A stretch of DNA of 64,000 bases from Pseudomonas sp. PSB18. Lineage in GTDB: Bacteria; Pseudomonadota; Gammaproteobacteria; Pseudomonadales; Pseudomonadaceae. This document shows, piece by piece, positions 1 to 10,013 of the stretch. Numbering within the stretch: the stretch's first letter is position 1; each line of letters begins with the position of its first letter. The stretch is from NCBI RefSeq assembly GCF_014596565.1, contig NZ_NOIN01000001.1, forward strand, positions 310,001 through 374,000, read 5' to 3'. Below the pieces are notes generated by a model. The model saw only the letters and a list, made by a program, of their open reading frames with translations, did not search any database and was not told the DNA's origin. A program made the position numbers and the translations under genes.

Positions 1-716
1 GCGCTCACACCCAGGCCGCTGGCAACCATGCGTCCGACTGTCGCCAGCTGATGGCTTTCGAACTCCACTGGCAGCTTCATGCCCCGGGCCTGGAGATGCT
101 CCTCCAGCATCACCCGCACGGTGGAGGGCCGTTGCAAGGTGATGAACGGCTGTTCCAGCAACGTCTGCCACTGGATTTCGCTGCGTTGGGCCAACGGCGA
201 GTCCAACGGTACCACCGCGACGAAACGATCCAGGTACAACGGCGTGAATGCCAGGGATGAACCCGGCAGCGGCTCGAACGCAACGCCCAGTTCGACGTGA
301 CGGTCACGCACCATCTCCAGCACCTGTTCGTTGATCACATCGTTGACCGTGACGTTGACATTCGGATAGCGGACGCGGAAGGTCTTGAGGATCGGTGGCA
401 GCAGGTTGCCAGCGAACGACGGCATCGCCGCCAGCGTCACCCGTCCGCGCTGCAAGGTGAAGCGCTGGCGCATCTCATCCTCGGCGTTGTCCCAGTCGGC
501 GATCAGCCGTCGGGCCAGGGGCAACAGGGATTCACCCTCAGGCGTCAGGGCCACGTTGCGGGTGTTGCGGCTGAACAGGCGCCCGCCCAGGCCCTCTTCC
601 AGGGCCTTGATGGTCAGGCTCAGCGCCGACTGGGACAGATGCAGTCGCTCACAGGCCACGGCGAAGCTCAGGCTCTGGGCCACGGCCAGAAAGGCACGGA
701 TCTGCTTGAGGGTCAT
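1..716 (-). CDS. dhcR: LysR-family transcriptional regulator, probable DhcR (3' end cut off)
   Basis: The reading frame starts at the ATG at 716 and runs off the left edge, so only the first 238 or so residues are present. The N-terminus (MTLKQIRAFLAVAQSLSF) is a typical LysR winged-helix domain, followed by the start of the co-inducer binding domain. It diverges from a CoA-transferase/thiolase operon across a 144 bp gap. This order matches PA1998 to PA2001 of P. aeruginosa, as I recall it, where DhcR controls dhcAB. Specific assignment rests on neighbourhood, not on ligand residues. It probably senses a keto acid or CoA ester from carnitine or hydroxybutyrate breakdown. Confidence 0.75.
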   Translation of the reverse strand, partial: MTLKQIRAFLAVAQSLSFAVACERLHLSQSALSLTIKALEEGLGGRLFSRNTRNVALTPEGESLLPLARRLIADWDNAEDEMRQRFTLQRGRVTLAAMPSFAGNLLPPILKTFRVRYPNVNVTVNDVINEQVLEMVRDRHVELGVAFEPLPGSSLAFTPLYLDRFVAVVPLDSPLAQRSEIQWQTLLEQPFITLQRPSTVRVMLEEHLQARGMKLPVEFESHQLATVGRMVASGLGVS

Positions 717-754
717 GGTCGCTCAGCTCCAAGCCGCAGAGGTGGGCGGCGATT

Positions 755-770
755 ATTGAGATTTATCAAT
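755..770. promoter_or_regulatory. Candidate LysR operator (ATTGA-N6-TCAAT)
   Basis: The perfect inverted repeat ATTGA-N6-TCAAT contains the T-N11-A pattern of LysR-type binding sites. It lies in the gap between the divergent LysR gene and the CoA-transferase operon, 39 bp from the regulator start and about 90 bp from the dhcA start. Binding by this regulator is an inference. Confidence 0.5.
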
Positions 771-860
771 CAATCCAATCTAAAAATCAACTTAACAAAT
801 ATATGACTTGGCGCAACACTGCATTCCATTGCGACCCCATCAAGAATAAAAGAGGTGTCT

Positions 861-1559
861 ATGGCAGGTTTCGACAAACGCGTGAGTTCCTATGAGGAAG
901 CACTGGCGGGCTTGAAGGACGGCATGACCGTCATCGCCGGTGGCTTCGGCCTGTGCGGCATTCCGGAAAACCTGATCGCCGAGATCAAGCGCAAGGGCAT
1001 CCGCGACCTCACCGTGGTGTCCAACAACTGCGGCGTCGATGGCTTCGGCCTCGGCGTGCTCCTGGAAGACCGGCAGATCCGCAAGGTGATTGCCTCCTAC
1101 GTGGGCGAGAACGCCCTCTTCGAGCAGCAGTTGTTGAGCGGCGAGATCGAAGTCCAGCTCACCCCCCAAGGCACCCTCGCGGAAAAAATGCGTGCCGGCG
1201 GTGCAGGCATCCCCGCGTTCTTCACCGCCACCGGCGTCGGTACACCGGTGGCCGAAGGCAAGGAAGTGCGTGAGTTCCATGGTCGTCAGTACTTGATGGA
1301 AGAATCCATCACCGGCGACTTCGCCATCGTCAAAGGCTGGAAAGCCGACCACTTCGGCAACGTGGTCTATCGCCACACCGCCCAGAACTTCAACCCGCTG
1401 GCCGCTACGGCGGGCAAGATCACCGTGGTCGAAGTCGAAGAGATCGTCGAACCCGGCGAGCTGGACCCGACGCAGATCCATACTCCTGGCATCTACGTCG
1501 ACCGGGTCATCTGCGGCACGTTCGAGAAGCGCATCGAACAGCGCACCGTACGCAAGTGA
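861..1559 (+). CDS. dhcA: 3-oxoacid CoA-transferase subunit A (dehydrocarnitine/acetoacetate type)
   Basis: Alpha subunit (232 aa) of a family I CoA-transferase that moves CoA from a donor acyl-CoA to a 3-oxoacid. Residues 20-35 ([16 protein letters not shown]) match the classical CoA-transferase signature 1. The ATG at 861 is preferred over a GTG six bases upstream because AGAGG sits 5 bp before it. Subunit B follows after 33 bp, then a thiolase, giving a route from a 3-oxoacid to acetyl-CoA. The LysR-dhcA-dhcB-atoB order resembles the P. aeruginosa carnitine locus, which suggests dehydrocarnitine as substrate. Plain acetoacetate or 3-oxoadipate activity cannot be excluded from sequence alone. 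Confidence 0.85.
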   Translation: MAGFDKRVSSYEEALAGLKDGMTVIAGGFGLCGIPENLIAEIKRKGIRDLTVVSNNCGVDGFGLGVLLEDRQIRKVIASYVGENALFEQQLLSGEIEVQLTPQGTLAEKMRAGGAGIPAFFTATGVGTPVAEGKEVREFHGRQYLMEESITGDFAIVKGWKADHFGNVVYRHTAQNFNPLAATAGKITVVEVEEIVEPGELDPTQIHTPGIYVDRVICGTFEKRIEQRTVRK

Positions 1560-1592
1560 TCCCCAGCCTCCAGCCAAAGAAGGAATAACTAC

Positions 1593-2258
1593 ATGGCACT
1601 TTCCCGCGAACAAATGGCTCAACGCGTCGCCCGCGAAATGCAGGACGGCTACTACGTGAACCTGGGCATCGGCATTCCCACCCTGGTTGCCAACTACATC
1701 CCCGAAGGCATGGAAGTCATGCTGCAGTCGGAAAACGGCTTGCTCGGCATGGGCGCGTTCCCCACCGAGGCCGAAGTCGATGCCGACATGATCAATGCCG
1801 GCAAGCAGACCGTCACCGCGCGTATCGGCGCATCGATCTTTTCTTCGGCCGAATCGTTCGCCATGATCCGCGGCGGCCACATCGACCTGACCGTGCTCGG
1901 CGCGTTCGAGGTAGACGTCGAAGGCAACATTGCCTCGTGGATGATCCCCGGCAAGCTGGTCAAGGGCATGGGTGGGGCGATGGACCTGGTGGCCGGTGCC
2001 GAGAACATCATCGTCACCATGACCCATGCGTCCAAGGATGGCGAATCGAAACTGCTGCCCCGTTGCAGCCTGCCGCTGACTGGTGCCGGTTGCATCAAGC
2101 GCGTGCTGACCGACCTGGCCTACCTGGAAATCCAGGATGGCGCCTTCATCCTGAAAGAACGTGCCCCAGGCGTCAGCGTTGAGGAAATCGTCGCCAAGAC
2201 CGCCGGCAAATTGATCGTGCCGGACCATGTGCCTGAAATGCAATTCGCTGCCCAATGA
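1593..2258 (+). CDS. dhcB: 3-oxoacid CoA-transferase subunit B
   Basis: Beta subunit (221 aa, normal length) that carries the catalytic glutamate. The stretch LQSENGLLG around residues 44-52 matches CoA-transferase signature 2, and Glu47 in SENG is the expected residue forming the glutamyl-CoA intermediate. AAGGAATAA before the start is a good ribosome-binding site. The gene is 33 bp downstream of subunit A and 11 bp upstream of the thiolase start, so the three are one transcript. Substrate assignment is shared with subunit A and is inferred from context. Confidence 0.87.
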   Translation: MALSREQMAQRVAREMQDGYYVNLGIGIPTLVANYIPEGMEVMLQSENGLLGMGAFPTEAEVDADMINAGKQTVTARIGASIFSSAESFAMIRGGHIDLTVLGAFEVDVEGNIASWMIPGKLVKGMGGAMDLVAGAENIIVTMTHASKDGESKLLPRCSLPLTGAGCIKRVLTDLAYLEIQDGAFILKERAPGVSVEEIVAKTAGKLIVPDHVPEMQFAAQ

Positions 2259-2269
2259 GGAGAGATGCG

Positions 2270-3451
2270 ATGCAAGAAGTCGTGATTGTCGCCGCTACCC
2301 GTACCGCCATCGGCAGCTTCCAGGGGTCGCTGGCGTCCATTGCTGCGCCGGAGCTCGGTGCAGCGGTGATCCGCCGCCTGCTGGAACAGACCGGCCTTTC
2401 CGGCGAGCAGGTCGATGAAGTGATTCTTGGCCAGGTGCTGACCGCAGGCTCCGGGCAGAACCCGGCGCGCCAGGCGTCGATCCTGGCCGGGCTGCCCCAT
2501 GCCGTGCCGGCGATGACCCTGAACAAGGTCTGTGGCTCGGGCCTCAAGGCGTTGCATCTCGGTGCCCAGGCAATCCGCTGTGGCGATGCCGACGTCATCA
2601 TCGCCGGCGGCATGGAAAACATGAGCCTGGCTCCCTATGTACTGCCGGCCGCCCGCACGGGCCTGCGCATGGGCCACGCGCAGATGATCGACAGTATGAT
2701 CACCGATGGCTTGTGGGATGCCTTCAACGATTACCACATGGGCATCACCGCCGAGAACCTGGTGGACAAGTACGGCATCAGTCGCGAGGAGCAGGATGCC
2801 TTTGCCGCCGCGTCCCAGCAGAAAGCCGTGGCCGCGATTGAAGGTGGCCGCTTCGCCGATGAGATCACGCCGATCCTGATTCCTCAGCGCAAGGGCGATC
2901 CACTGACCTTTGCCACCGACGAACAACCGCGTGCCGGCACCACCGCCGAATCCCTGGGCAAACTCAAGCCCGCCTTCAAGAAGGACGGCAGCGTCACCGC
3001 TGGCAACGCTTCGTCACTTAACGACGGTGCGGCGGCAGTGCTGTTGATGAGCGCCGAAAAAGCCAAGGCGCTGGGCTTGCCGGTACTGGCGAAAATCAGT
3101 GCCTACGCCAACGCCGGCGTCGATCCGGCCATCATGGGCATCGGCCCGGTCTCGGCCACCCGCCGCTGCCTGGACAAGGCCGGCTGGTCCCTGGAGCAAC
3201 TGGACCTGATCGAAGCCAACGAAGCTTTTGCCGCCCAGTCGCTGGCCGTGGCCAGGGAGCTGAAGTGGGACATGGACAAGGTCAACGTCAATGGCGGCGC
3301 CATCGCCCTGGGTCATCCCATCGGTGCTTCGGGCTGCCGGGTACTGGTGTCGTTGCTGCATGAGATGATCAAGCGCGACGCCAAGAAAGGCCTGGCAACG
3401 CTGTGTATCGGCGGCGGCCAGGGCGTGGCCCTGGCCCTGGAGCGGCCATGA
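2270..3451 (+). CDS. atoB: Acetyl-CoA C-acetyltransferase (thiolase)
   Basis: Thiolase II of 393 aa that cleaves acetoacetyl-CoA with CoA to two acetyl-CoA. The catalytic set is complete: Cys88 in [10 protein letters not shown], His349 in GHPIGASG and Cys379 in CIGGGQG. The ATG at 2270 follows GAGGAGAG by 6 bp; an ATG at 2255 overlapping the previous stop has no such site. As last gene of the operon it removes the product of the CoA-transferase. A strong terminator follows at 3517. The call to the acetoacetyl-CoA class rests on length and motifs. Confidence 0.92.
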   Translation: MQEVVIVAATRTAIGSFQGSLASIAAPELGAAVIRRLLEQTGLSGEQVDEVILGQVLTAGSGQNPARQASILAGLPHAVPAMTLNKVCGSGLKALHLGAQAIRCGDADVIIAGGMENMSLAPYVLPAARTGLRMGHAQMIDSMITDGLWDAFNDYHMGITAENLVDKYGISREEQDAFAAASQQKAVAAIEGGRFADEITPILIPQRKGDPLTFATDEQPRAGTTAESLGKLKPAFKKDGSVTAGNASSLNDGAAAVLLMSAEKAKALGLPVLAKISAYANAGVDPAIMGIGPVSATRRCLDKAGWSLEQLDLIEANEAFAAQSLAVARELKWDMDKVNVNGGAIALGHPIGASGCRVLVSLLHEMIKRDAKKGLATLCIGGGQGVALALERP

Positions 3452-3516
3452 CCGGCAACGGGTTCAACGGCGGCTGAGCGGACCCACGAACATCCGCACA
3501 GCCACCGGCACCACCA

Positions 3517-3548
3517 CCGGCGCAACCTCGGTTGCGCCGGTTTTTTTT
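3517..3548 (+). terminator. Rho-independent terminator of the dhcAB-atoB operon
   Basis: A perfect 10-bp stem CCGGCGCAAC / GTTGCGCCGG with the tetraloop CTCG is followed directly by eight T residues. It lies 65 bp after the thiolase stop. Confidence 0.95.
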
Positions 3549-3587
3549 GCCTGCTGACTGTCGGGGTGATGTTGGTTGTGAGGACGC

Positions 3588-3818
3588 TATCGCGAGCAGG
3601 CTCGCTCCCACAGGGGGCTAGTGCCGGTCGCAGAATGGGTGCTCACTGAAGACCTATTGTGGGAGCGAGCCTGCTCGCGATAGCGGTGGATCAGCAAAGA
3701 TGATGTTGAATCCAATGGCGCTATCGCGGGCAAGCCTTGCTCCCACGATGTTCAGTGGTGAATGGACTGTTGTGACCACGCAGCTTTTTGGTGGGAGCAC
3801 AGCTTGCTCGCGACAGCG
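3588..3818. repeat. REP cluster, four elements
   Basis: Four copies of the type A REP hairpin alternate in orientation: 3588-3612, 3658-3684, 3721-3747 and 3791-3818. The first two match GTGGGAGCGAGCCTGCTCGC exactly; the other two carry the GCAAGC/CACAGC variants. It fills the gap between two convergent genes. No coding sequence is seen between 3452 and 3823 apart from the terminator and these repeats. Confidence 0.9.
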
Positions 3819-3823
3819 GCCGA

Positions 3824-4534
3824 TCAGGCCCTCGCGCCAAACCGGTCACGGCTGTTGGTCAGATGCAGCCACATGGCGGCGCGGGCGGCGTCCGGGTCCT
3901 GGCGTTGGATAGCGTTGAAAATGGCCTCGTGCTCAAGGTTGGCCAACTGCGCCAGTTTCCCCAGGTCAACCTGACCCCTTTCGGCCACGTTTACCCGGGT
4001 CCTGGGGATCATCGCGCTGCCCAGGTGCTGCATGACTTCGACAAAACAGGCGTTGTCCGTGGCCTCGGCAATGAGCAGGTGGAAACGCCGGTCGGCCTCG
4101 ACGCAACTGTCGTTGTTGCTGAGCAATCGCTGGTAGTCATCCAGTGCCTGGCGCATCTGCTGCAAGTGCTGTTCGCTACGGCGTTGGGCCGCCAGGGCAG
4201 CCGCCTGGGTTTCCAGGCCCAGGCGCAGCTCCAGGATGCCCCGCACCCCTGCCGCGGTATCCACGTTGAGGCGCAGCCCCGGCTCGTCGGTTTGCTCCAG
4301 CACGAAGGTGCCGATGCCATGGCGCGTTTCCACCAGCCCCGAAGCCTGTAACTTGGAGATCGCTTCGCGCACCACCGTGCGGCTGACGCCATGCTCCAGC
4401 ACGATGGCGCCTTCGGAGGGCAGTTTCTGTCCCGGTTTCAACTGTCCCAGGAGGATGCTCTGGCTGAGCTTCGCCACCAGATCATGGGCCAGGTTGTGGG
4501 TACGTTTACGCTGGGGCGCGTCGGTGTCTTGCAT
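3824..4534 (-). CDS. GntR/FadR-family transcriptional regulator
   Basis: Protein of 236 aa with an N-terminal GntR winged helix (LKPGQKLPSEGAIVLEHGVSRTVVREAISKLQASG, about residues 32-66) and a helical FadR-type (FCD) C-terminal domain. Ligand/metal candidates are the D/R/H positions around DRRFHLLIAEA and the late NLEHEAI. It diverges from a sugar-acid permease and glucarate dehydratase, so it is most likely their repressor, relieved by glucarate/galactarate or a product. Candidate operators lie at 4612 and 4801. The exact ligand is unknown. Confidence 0.85.
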   Translation of the reverse strand: MQDTDAPQRKRTHNLAHDLVAKLSQSILLGQLKPGQKLPSEGAIVLEHGVSRTVVREAISKLQASGLVETRHGIGTFVLEQTDEPGLRLNVDTAAGVRGILELRLGLETQAAALAAQRRSEQHLQQMRQALDDYQRLLSNNDSCVEADRRFHLLIAEATDNACFVEVMQHLGSAMIPRTRVNVAERGQVDLGKLAQLANLEHEAIFNAIQRQDPDAARAAMWLHLTNSRDRFGARA

Positions 4535-4611
4535 CGCCGGGGTTCCTTAAGTACAGGCTGGATGATCCTACCACCCGCTGGCTTGAGAGTGGTCACCGTG
4601 GCACTTTCAAC

Positions 4612-4622
4612 TTGTATGACAA
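4612..4622. promoter_or_regulatory. Candidate FadR-type operator
   Basis: TTGTATGACAA fits the TNGTNNNACNA pattern known for the FadR subfamily of GntR regulators. It lies 78 bp upstream of the regulator gene in the divergent gap. A second copy of the core TTGTATGA occurs at 4801-4808, about 64 bp before the permease start, but its other half-site is degenerate. Confidence 0.5.
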
Positions 4623-4871
4623 CATACTGAATTTCAAGCTTTCCTTGACCACCCAAGCCTTTCAAGACCGCCTTTACGCGCCCGCCCCACATTCCACCAG
4701 CTTCTCATAAAACTCAACCAAACCAGCAAATACGGCATAAGCCGCTCTACAACTCTCTCCAAACATCATCAAAAACAACTTGTCATCAAAAAAAATCGAG
4801 TTGTATGATGTCTATCAACATCGACACCTGCTCGATGCCCCGCATAAAAACAATGAGTGGGAGAAAAACCA

Positions 4872-6218
4872 GTGAACACATCCAGCCTCAAGGCGAATGC
4901 CGGCGCGGATCCGGTGCTGTCGTCGGCCATTTCCAAGGTCAAGCGCCATATCCTGCCGCTGTTCGTCATCATGTTTATCGTCAACTACATCGACCGTGTG
5001 AACATCGGCTTCGTGCGTGCCCACATGGAGCACGACCTGGGCATCGGTGCCGCGGCCTACGGCTTCGGTGCCGGCCTGTTCTTCATCGGCTACGCGCTGT
5101 TCGAAGTGCCTTCCAACATCCTGCTGCAAAGAATCGGCGCACGTATCTGGCTGACCCGCATCATGCTCACCTGGGGCCTGGTGGCAGCCGGCATGGCTTT
5201 CATCCAGAACGAAACCCACTTCTATATCCTGCGCTTCCTGCTGGGTGTGGCCGAGGCCGGTTTCTTTCCCGGTGTGATCTATTACTTCACCCGCTGGCTC
5301 CCCGCCGTCGAGCGCGGCAAAGCCATCGCCATCTTCCTCAGCGGCTCGGCCATCGCTTCGTTGATCTCCGGTCCACTGTCCGGGTTACTGCTACAGATCA
5401 ACGGCCTGGGCATGCACGGCTGGCAATGGATGTACTTCATTGAAGGGATGTTCTCTGTCGGCCTGTGCGTTTTCGTCTGGTTCTGGCTGGACTCCAAGCC
5501 TCACGACGCCAAATGGCTGGAGCGTGACGAACAAGACGCGCTGGTGAAGACCATCGATGACGAACAACGGGCCCGCGAAGCGGCTACTCCCGTCAAGTTG
5601 TCCATCGGCCAGTTGCTCAAGGATCGCCAGATCCTCCTGTTCTGCCTGATCTACTTCTTCATTCAACTGACGATCTACGCCGCCACGTTCTGGCTGCCGA
5701 GCATCATCAAGAAGATGGGCGACCTTAGCGACTTCCAGGTCGGGCTGTTCAACTCGATTCCCTGGCTGTTGTCGATTGTCGGCATGTACGCCTTCGCCTC
5801 GCTGTCGGCCAAATGGAAGTTCCAGCAAGCCTGGGTCGCGGCGGCGCTGCTGATTGCAGCGGCGGGGATGTTCATGTCGACCGTCGGCGGGCCGATCTTC
5901 GCCTTCGTCGCCATCTGCTTCGCGGCCCTGGGTTTCAAGTCGGCGTCGTCGCTGTTCTGGCCAATTCCCCAGGCGTACCTGGACGCACGGGTGGCTGCCG
6001 GGGTTATCGCGCTGATCAACTCGGTGGGCAACCTCGGCGGGTTTGTCGCCCCGACGACGTTCGGCCTGCTGGAGGAACACACCGGTTCGATCCAGGGCGG
6101 TCTCTACGGCTTGGCGGGCACGTCCATCATCGCCGCAATCATCGTTTTCGCCGCGCGCAATGTGCCCAAGCCCAAAGCCGCCACGACACCGGTCAATCCA
6201 ACGGCCAGCCACGTCTGA
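4872..6218 (+). CDS. gudP: MFS sugar-acid permease (ACS family, glucarate/galactarate type)
   Basis: Twelve-helix major facilitator of about 448 aa in the anion:cation symporter family. Family features are [10 protein letters not shown] in helix 1, [26 protein letters not shown] between helices 2 and 4, and [18 protein letters not shown] in helix 4. The GTG at 4872 follows GGGAGAA; a GTG at 4857 is the alternative start and overlaps that site. Glucarate dehydratase follows after 28 bp, so glucarate or galactarate is the likely cargo. Close relatives also carry tartrate, galactonate or phthalate, so the substrate is inferred from the neighbour only. Confidence 0.8.
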   Translation: MNTSSLKANAGADPVLSSAISKVKRHILPLFVIMFIVNYIDRVNIGFVRAHMEHDLGIGAAAYGFGAGLFFIGYALFEVPSNILLQRIGARIWLTRIMLTWGLVAAGMAFIQNETHFYILRFLLGVAEAGFFPGVIYYFTRWLPAVERGKAIAIFLSGSAIASLISGPLSGLLLQINGLGMHGWQWMYFIEGMFSVGLCVFVWFWLDSKPHDAKWLERDEQDALVKTIDDEQRAREAATPVKLSIGQLLKDRQILLFCLIYFFIQLTIYAATFWLPSIIKKMGDLSDFQVGLFNSIPWLLSIVGMYAFASLSAKWKFQQAWVAAALLIAAAGMFMSTVGGPIFAFVAICFAALGFKSASSLFWPIPQAYLDARVAAGVIALINSVGNLGGFVAPTTFGLLEEHTGSIQGGLYGLAGTSIIAAIIVFAARNVPKPKAATTPVNPTASHV

Positions 6219-6246
6219 TCATTCGACTCGTTCAAGGATAAGCACA

Positions 6247-7590
6247 ATGAATTCACAAGAAGCCAGCAAAGCCCCGATCATCACCAGCATGCAGATCGTG
6301 CCCGTGGCCGGCCATGACGGCATGCTGCTGAACCTCAGCGGCGCCCATGGCCCGTTCTTCACCCGCAACGTGGTCATTCTCAAGGACAATGCCGGCCGCA
6401 CCGGCGTCGGCGAAGTGCCCGGCGGCGAGCGCATTCGCCAGACCCTCGAGGACGCCCGGGCGCTGGTGGTCGGCAACCCCATCGGCACCTACCAGAAGAT
6501 CCTCAACAGCGTTCGCCAGGCGTTCGCCGACCGCGATGCCGGTGGCCGTGGCCTGCAGACCTTCGACCTGCGCATCACCATCCACGCGGTCACCGGCCTG
6601 GAAGCGGCCTTGCTGGACTTGCTCGGCCAGCACCTGGACGTACCGGTTGCCGCCCTGCTCGGCGAAGGCCAGCAGCGCGATGAAGTGAAGATGCTGGGTT
6701 ATCTCTTTTACGTGGGTGATCGCCAGCAGACCGACCTGCCCTATCGCAGCGAACCGGATGCCGACAACGACTGGTTCCGCGTACGCCACGAGAAGGCCCT
6801 GGACGCCGCCGCCGTGGTGCGCCTGGCCGAAGCCGCCCATGCACGCTACGGCTTCCAGGACTTCAAGCTCAAGGGTGGCGTACTCAAGGGCGACGAGGAG
6901 ATCGAAGCGGTCACCGCCCTGGCCGAACGCTTCCCCCAGGCGCGCATCACCCTGGACCCGAACGGCGCCTGGTCGCTCAAGGAAGCCATCCGCCTGTGCC
7001 GCGACCAGCACCGGGTACTCGCTTATGCCGAGGACCCTTGCGGTGCCGAGAACGGTTATTCGGGGCGCGAGGTCATGGCTGAGTTTCGTCGTGCCACGGG
7101 CCTGAAGACGGCGACGAACATGATCGCCACCGACTGGCGCGAGATGGGTCACGCAATCACCTTGCAGTCAGTCGACATCCCCTTGGCCGATCCGCATTTC
7201 TGGACCATGCAAGGTTCGGTGCGGGTAGCGCAGATGTGCAATGAATGGGGGCTGACCTGGGGCTCGCACTCCAACAATCACTTCGACATTTCCCTGGCGA
7301 TGTTCACCCATGTGGCCGCCGCCGCACCGGGTGACATCACGGCCATCGACACTCACTGGATCTGGCAGGACGGCCAACGGCTGACCAAGGCGCCCTTGCA
7401 GATCCAGGGTGGCTGCGTGCAGGTGCCGAAGAAGCCGGGGCTGGGGATCGAGTTGGACATGGATCAGTTGGCCAAGGCCCATGAGCTGTACAAAGGCATG
7501 GGGCTGGGCGCGCGGGACGATGCGGTGGCGATGCAGTACCTGATCCCGGGCTGGACGTTCAACAACAAGCAGCCGTGTCTGGTGCGCTGA
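6247..7590 (+). CDS. gudD: Glucarate dehydratase
   Basis: Enolase-superfamily enzyme of 447 aa, the same length as E. coli GudD (446). It dehydrates D-glucarate to 5-keto-4-deoxyglucarate. Catalytic positions are in place: Lys207 and Lys209 in FKLKGG, Asp237 in LDPNG, Glu262 in AEDP, Asn291 in TATNM and His341 in [16 protein letters not shown] precedes the ATG at 6247. The genes for the next steps (dehydratase/aldolase or KGSADH) are not in this window, so the pathway must be completed elsewhere. It forms an operon with the permease upstream. Confidence 0.93.
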   Translation: MNSQEASKAPIITSMQIVPVAGHDGMLLNLSGAHGPFFTRNVVILKDNAGRTGVGEVPGGERIRQTLEDARALVVGNPIGTYQKILNSVRQAFADRDAGGRGLQTFDLRITIHAVTGLEAALLDLLGQHLDVPVAALLGEGQQRDEVKMLGYLFYVGDRQQTDLPYRSEPDADNDWFRVRHEKALDAAAVVRLAEAAHARYGFQDFKLKGGVLKGDEEIEAVTALAERFPQARITLDPNGAWSLKEAIRLCRDQHRVLAYAEDPCGAENGYSGREVMAEFRRATGLKTATNMIATDWREMGHAITLQSVDIPLADPHFWTMQGSVRVAQMCNEWGLTWGSHSNNHFDISLAMFTHVAAAAPGDITAIDTHWIWQDGQRLTKAPLQIQGGCVQVPKKPGLGIELDMDQLAKAHELYKGMGLGARDDAVAMQYLIPGWTFNNKQPCLVR

Positions 7591-7624
7591 TCTTCAGAAC
7601 GACACCGCTTTGTGGCTAAGGGAT

Positions 7625-7738
7625 TGTGGCGAGGGGATTCATCCCCGCTCGGTTGCGCAGCGACCGCCAAAAAAGGGGGCCGCTACGCAGCCCAGCGGGG
7701 ATGAATCCCCTCGCCACAGATAAATCCCCTCGCCACAG
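7625..7738. repeat. Type B repeat: long inverted GGCGAGGGGATTCATCCCC unit
   Basis: TGTGGCGAGGGGATTCATCC at 7625 is repeated in inverted orientation up to about 7719, and a second shorter copy (ATCCCCTCGCCACAG) ends at 7738. The centre carries the GCGCAGC/GCTACGCAGCCC inverted pair. It lies between the convergent gudD and glgB genes. It belongs to the same TGTGGCGAGGG family as the repeats at 39.9, 49.7 and 60.1 kb. Confidence 0.8.
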
Positions 7739-7767
7739 TCATCATTCGCCTCTGGTATTGATAACGG

Positions 7768-10002
7768 CTACCCCTCCGGCCGCAGGATCAACACCGCCAA
7801 CGGCGGCAGGTTGAGTTCAAGGGACAAGGCCTGGCCATGGCTGGGCACTGCTTCGGTGGAGGCGCCGCCGCCGTTGCCATAGTTGGAGCCGGCATAGGTG
7901 TCGGCATCGCTGTTGAGCAATTCCACCCAACGCCCGGCGAAAGGCACGCCAACGCGATAGGCCTCGCGTGGCACCGGCGTGAAGTTGGCGACCACCAGCA
8001 CCGGCCGGCCCTCCTTGCTCCAGCGCAGCCAGGCGTAGACGCTATTCATCGCATCGTCGCCGATCAACCACTGAAACCCTTGAGGCGCGTCATCCTGATC
8101 GTGCAGCGCGGGCTCCTCGCGATAGAGCCGGTTCAGGTCGCCCACCAACTTCTGTACCCCACGGTGTTCGGCGTATTGCGTGAGGTACCAGTCCAATTGC
8201 TGGTCATGGTTCCACTCGCGCCACTGGCCGAACTCGCAACCCATGAACAACAGCTTCTTGCCCGGATGCCCCCACATGAAACTGAGGTAGGCGCGCAAGT
8301 TGGCGAATTTCTGCCAGCGGTCGCCGGGCATCTTGTCGATCAGCGAGCGTTTGCCATGGACCACTTCGTCATGGGAAATCGGCAGGACGAACCGCTCGGA
8401 CCAGGCATACACCAGGCCAAAACTCAGTTCGTTGTGATGATGGGCGCGGTACACCGGATCCTGCTGGATGTAATGCAGCGAGTCATGCATCCAGCCCATG
8501 TTCCACTTGTAGGCGAAGCCCAGGCCGCCCTGTTGCGTGCTCTGGCTGACCCCGGGCCACGCGGTGGACTCTTCGGCGATGACCAGCGCGCCAGGGGCTT
8601 CCAGGGCGACCACATCGTTGAGATGGCGTAGAAAATCGATGGCCTCCAGGTTCTCGCGCCCACCGTGGCGGTTAGGTACCCATTCCCCGGCCTTGCGCGA
8701 ATAATCGCGATACAACATCGACGCCACGGCATCCACACGCAGGCCGTCGACGTGGAAATGCTTCAACCAGTGCAGGGCCGACGCCAGCATGAAGCCGTGG
8801 ACCTCGGTGCGTCCCAGGTTATAGATCAGCGTGTCCCAATCCTGGTGGAAGCCTTCCAGCGGGTTGCCGTACTCGTACAGCGCCGTACCGTCGAACTGGG
8901 CCAGGCCGTGGGTATCGGTGGGGAAATGCGCCGGCACCCAGTCGAGGATCACGCCGATGTCAGCCTGGTGGCAGGCGTTGACGAACGCGGCAAAATCGTC
9001 CGGCGAGCCGAAGCGTGCCGTCGGCGCGAACTGCGACAGCGGCTGATAGCCCCAGGAGCCGCCGAACGGGTGCTCCATGATCGGCATCAGCTCGATGTGG
9101 GTGAACCCCAGCTCCTTGACGTAGGGAATCAGCCGCTCGGCCAGTTCATGCCAGTTGTATTGCCGGGCCACCTCCCCGGCCTCGTCGATTTCGCATTGCC
9201 AGGAGCCAGCGTGCAATTCGTAGATCGACAACGGCGCACTGGGAACCTGGCGTTCGCGACGGTGCTGCATCCATTCGCCGTCCTGCCACTCGATTTTCAA
9301 CGGTGAGGCGACTTTCGATGCGGTGTCCGGGGGCATCTGGCTGGCAAGCGCCACCGGGTCGGCCTTGAGCGGCAGGATGCCGTGGGCACCGAGGACCTCA
9401 TACTTGTAGGCCTCTCCAGCCCCCAGGCGCGGGATAAACAGCTCCCACACGCCCGACGGATAACGGATGCGCATCGGATGCCGGCGCCCGTCCCAGGCGT
9501 TGAAGTCACCGACCACCGACACCCGTCGGGCATTTGGCGCCCACACGGCGAACCGCACGCCTTCGACGCCATCGACGGTGGTCAGTTGCGCTCCCAGGCA
9601 GGAACTGAGGTCGCGATGATTGCCTTCGGCAAACAGGTAGAGATCCATTTCCCCCAGCAACGGCCCGAAGCTGTAGGGGTCTTCGGCCACCTGCTCGCCA
9701 CCGGCCCAGCGGGTGCGCAGCAGATAGGGCTGGGCATGGTCGAAATGGCCGAAGAACAGCCCCGGCGTATCGCCCAGCTGCAGCTCGCCCAGCTCCTCGC
9801 CACCGTCACGGGCGATCACGTGCACGCTCAGTGCACCGGGCAGGTATGCCCGGATGAACTGGCCGCCGGCGCCGTCGCCATGGGGCCCCAGGATGGAAAA
9901 CGGATCGTGATGTTCGGCACGCACCAGCGCGTCGATATCACGGGGGGACGGCAGCAAAGACTCTTTGGCCTGTCCCTGTGGTTCCTTGTTCGAGACGCTC
10001 AT
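7768..10002 (-). CDS. glgB: 1,4-alpha-glucan branching enzyme
   Basis: GH13 branching enzyme of 744 aa that introduces alpha-1,6 branches into alpha-1,4-glucan. An N-terminal CBM48 region ([22 protein letters not shown]) precedes the barrel. Catalytic motifs are [16 protein letters not shown] (nucleophile Asp), [11 protein letters not shown] (acid/base Glu) and [12 protein letters not shown] (Asp). The ATG at 10002 has GGAG 6 bp upstream; a GTG at 10014 would overlap the treS stop. Only 11 bp separate it from treS, so the two are cotranscribed. In the GlgE route it branches the linear maltosyl chains. Confidence 0.95.
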   Translation of the reverse strand: MSVSNKEPQGQAKESLLPSPRDIDALVRAEHHDPFSILGPHGDGAGGQFIRAYLPGALSVHVIARDGGEELGELQLGDTPGLFFGHFDHAQPYLLRTRWAGGEQVAEDPYSFGPLLGEMDLYLFAEGNHRDLSSCLGAQLTTVDGVEGVRFAVWAPNARRVSVVGDFNAWDGRRHPMRIRYPSGVWELFIPRLGAGEAYKYEVLGAHGILPLKADPVALASQMPPDTASKVASPLKIEWQDGEWMQHRRERQVPSAPLSIYELHAGSWQCEIDEAGEVARQYNWHELAERLIPYVKELGFTHIELMPIMEHPFGGSWGYQPLSQFAPTARFGSPDDFAAFVNACHQADIGVILDWVPAHFPTDTHGLAQFDGTALYEYGNPLEGFHQDWDTLIYNLGRTEVHGFMLASALHWLKHFHVDGLRVDAVASMLYRDYSRKAGEWVPNRHGGRENLEAIDFLRHLNDVVALEAPGALVIAEESTAWPGVSQSTQQGGLGFAYKWNMGWMHDSLHYIQQDPVYRAHHHNELSFGLVYAWSERFVLPISHDEVVHGKRSLIDKMPGDRWQKFANLRAYLSFMWGHPGKKLLFMGCEFGQWREWNHDQQLDWYLTQYAEHRGVQKLVGDLNRLYREEPALHDQDDAPQGFQWLIGDDAMNSVYAWLRWSKEGRPVLVVANFTPVPREAYRVGVPFAGRWVELLNSDADTYAGSNYGNGGGASTEAVPSHGQALSLELNLPPLAVLILRPEG

Positions 10003-10013
10003 GATGCTCTCCA

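Noticed and set aside
840..2255. Open frame of 471 codons opposite dhcA/dhcB
   Set aside because: Shadow of the CoA-transferase genes; no ribosome-binding site and no recognisable domain.
3588..3818. REP hairpins as small RNA genes or CRISPR-like elements
   Set aside because: They recur across the window as short inverted pairs without own promoters, as expected for REP sequences.
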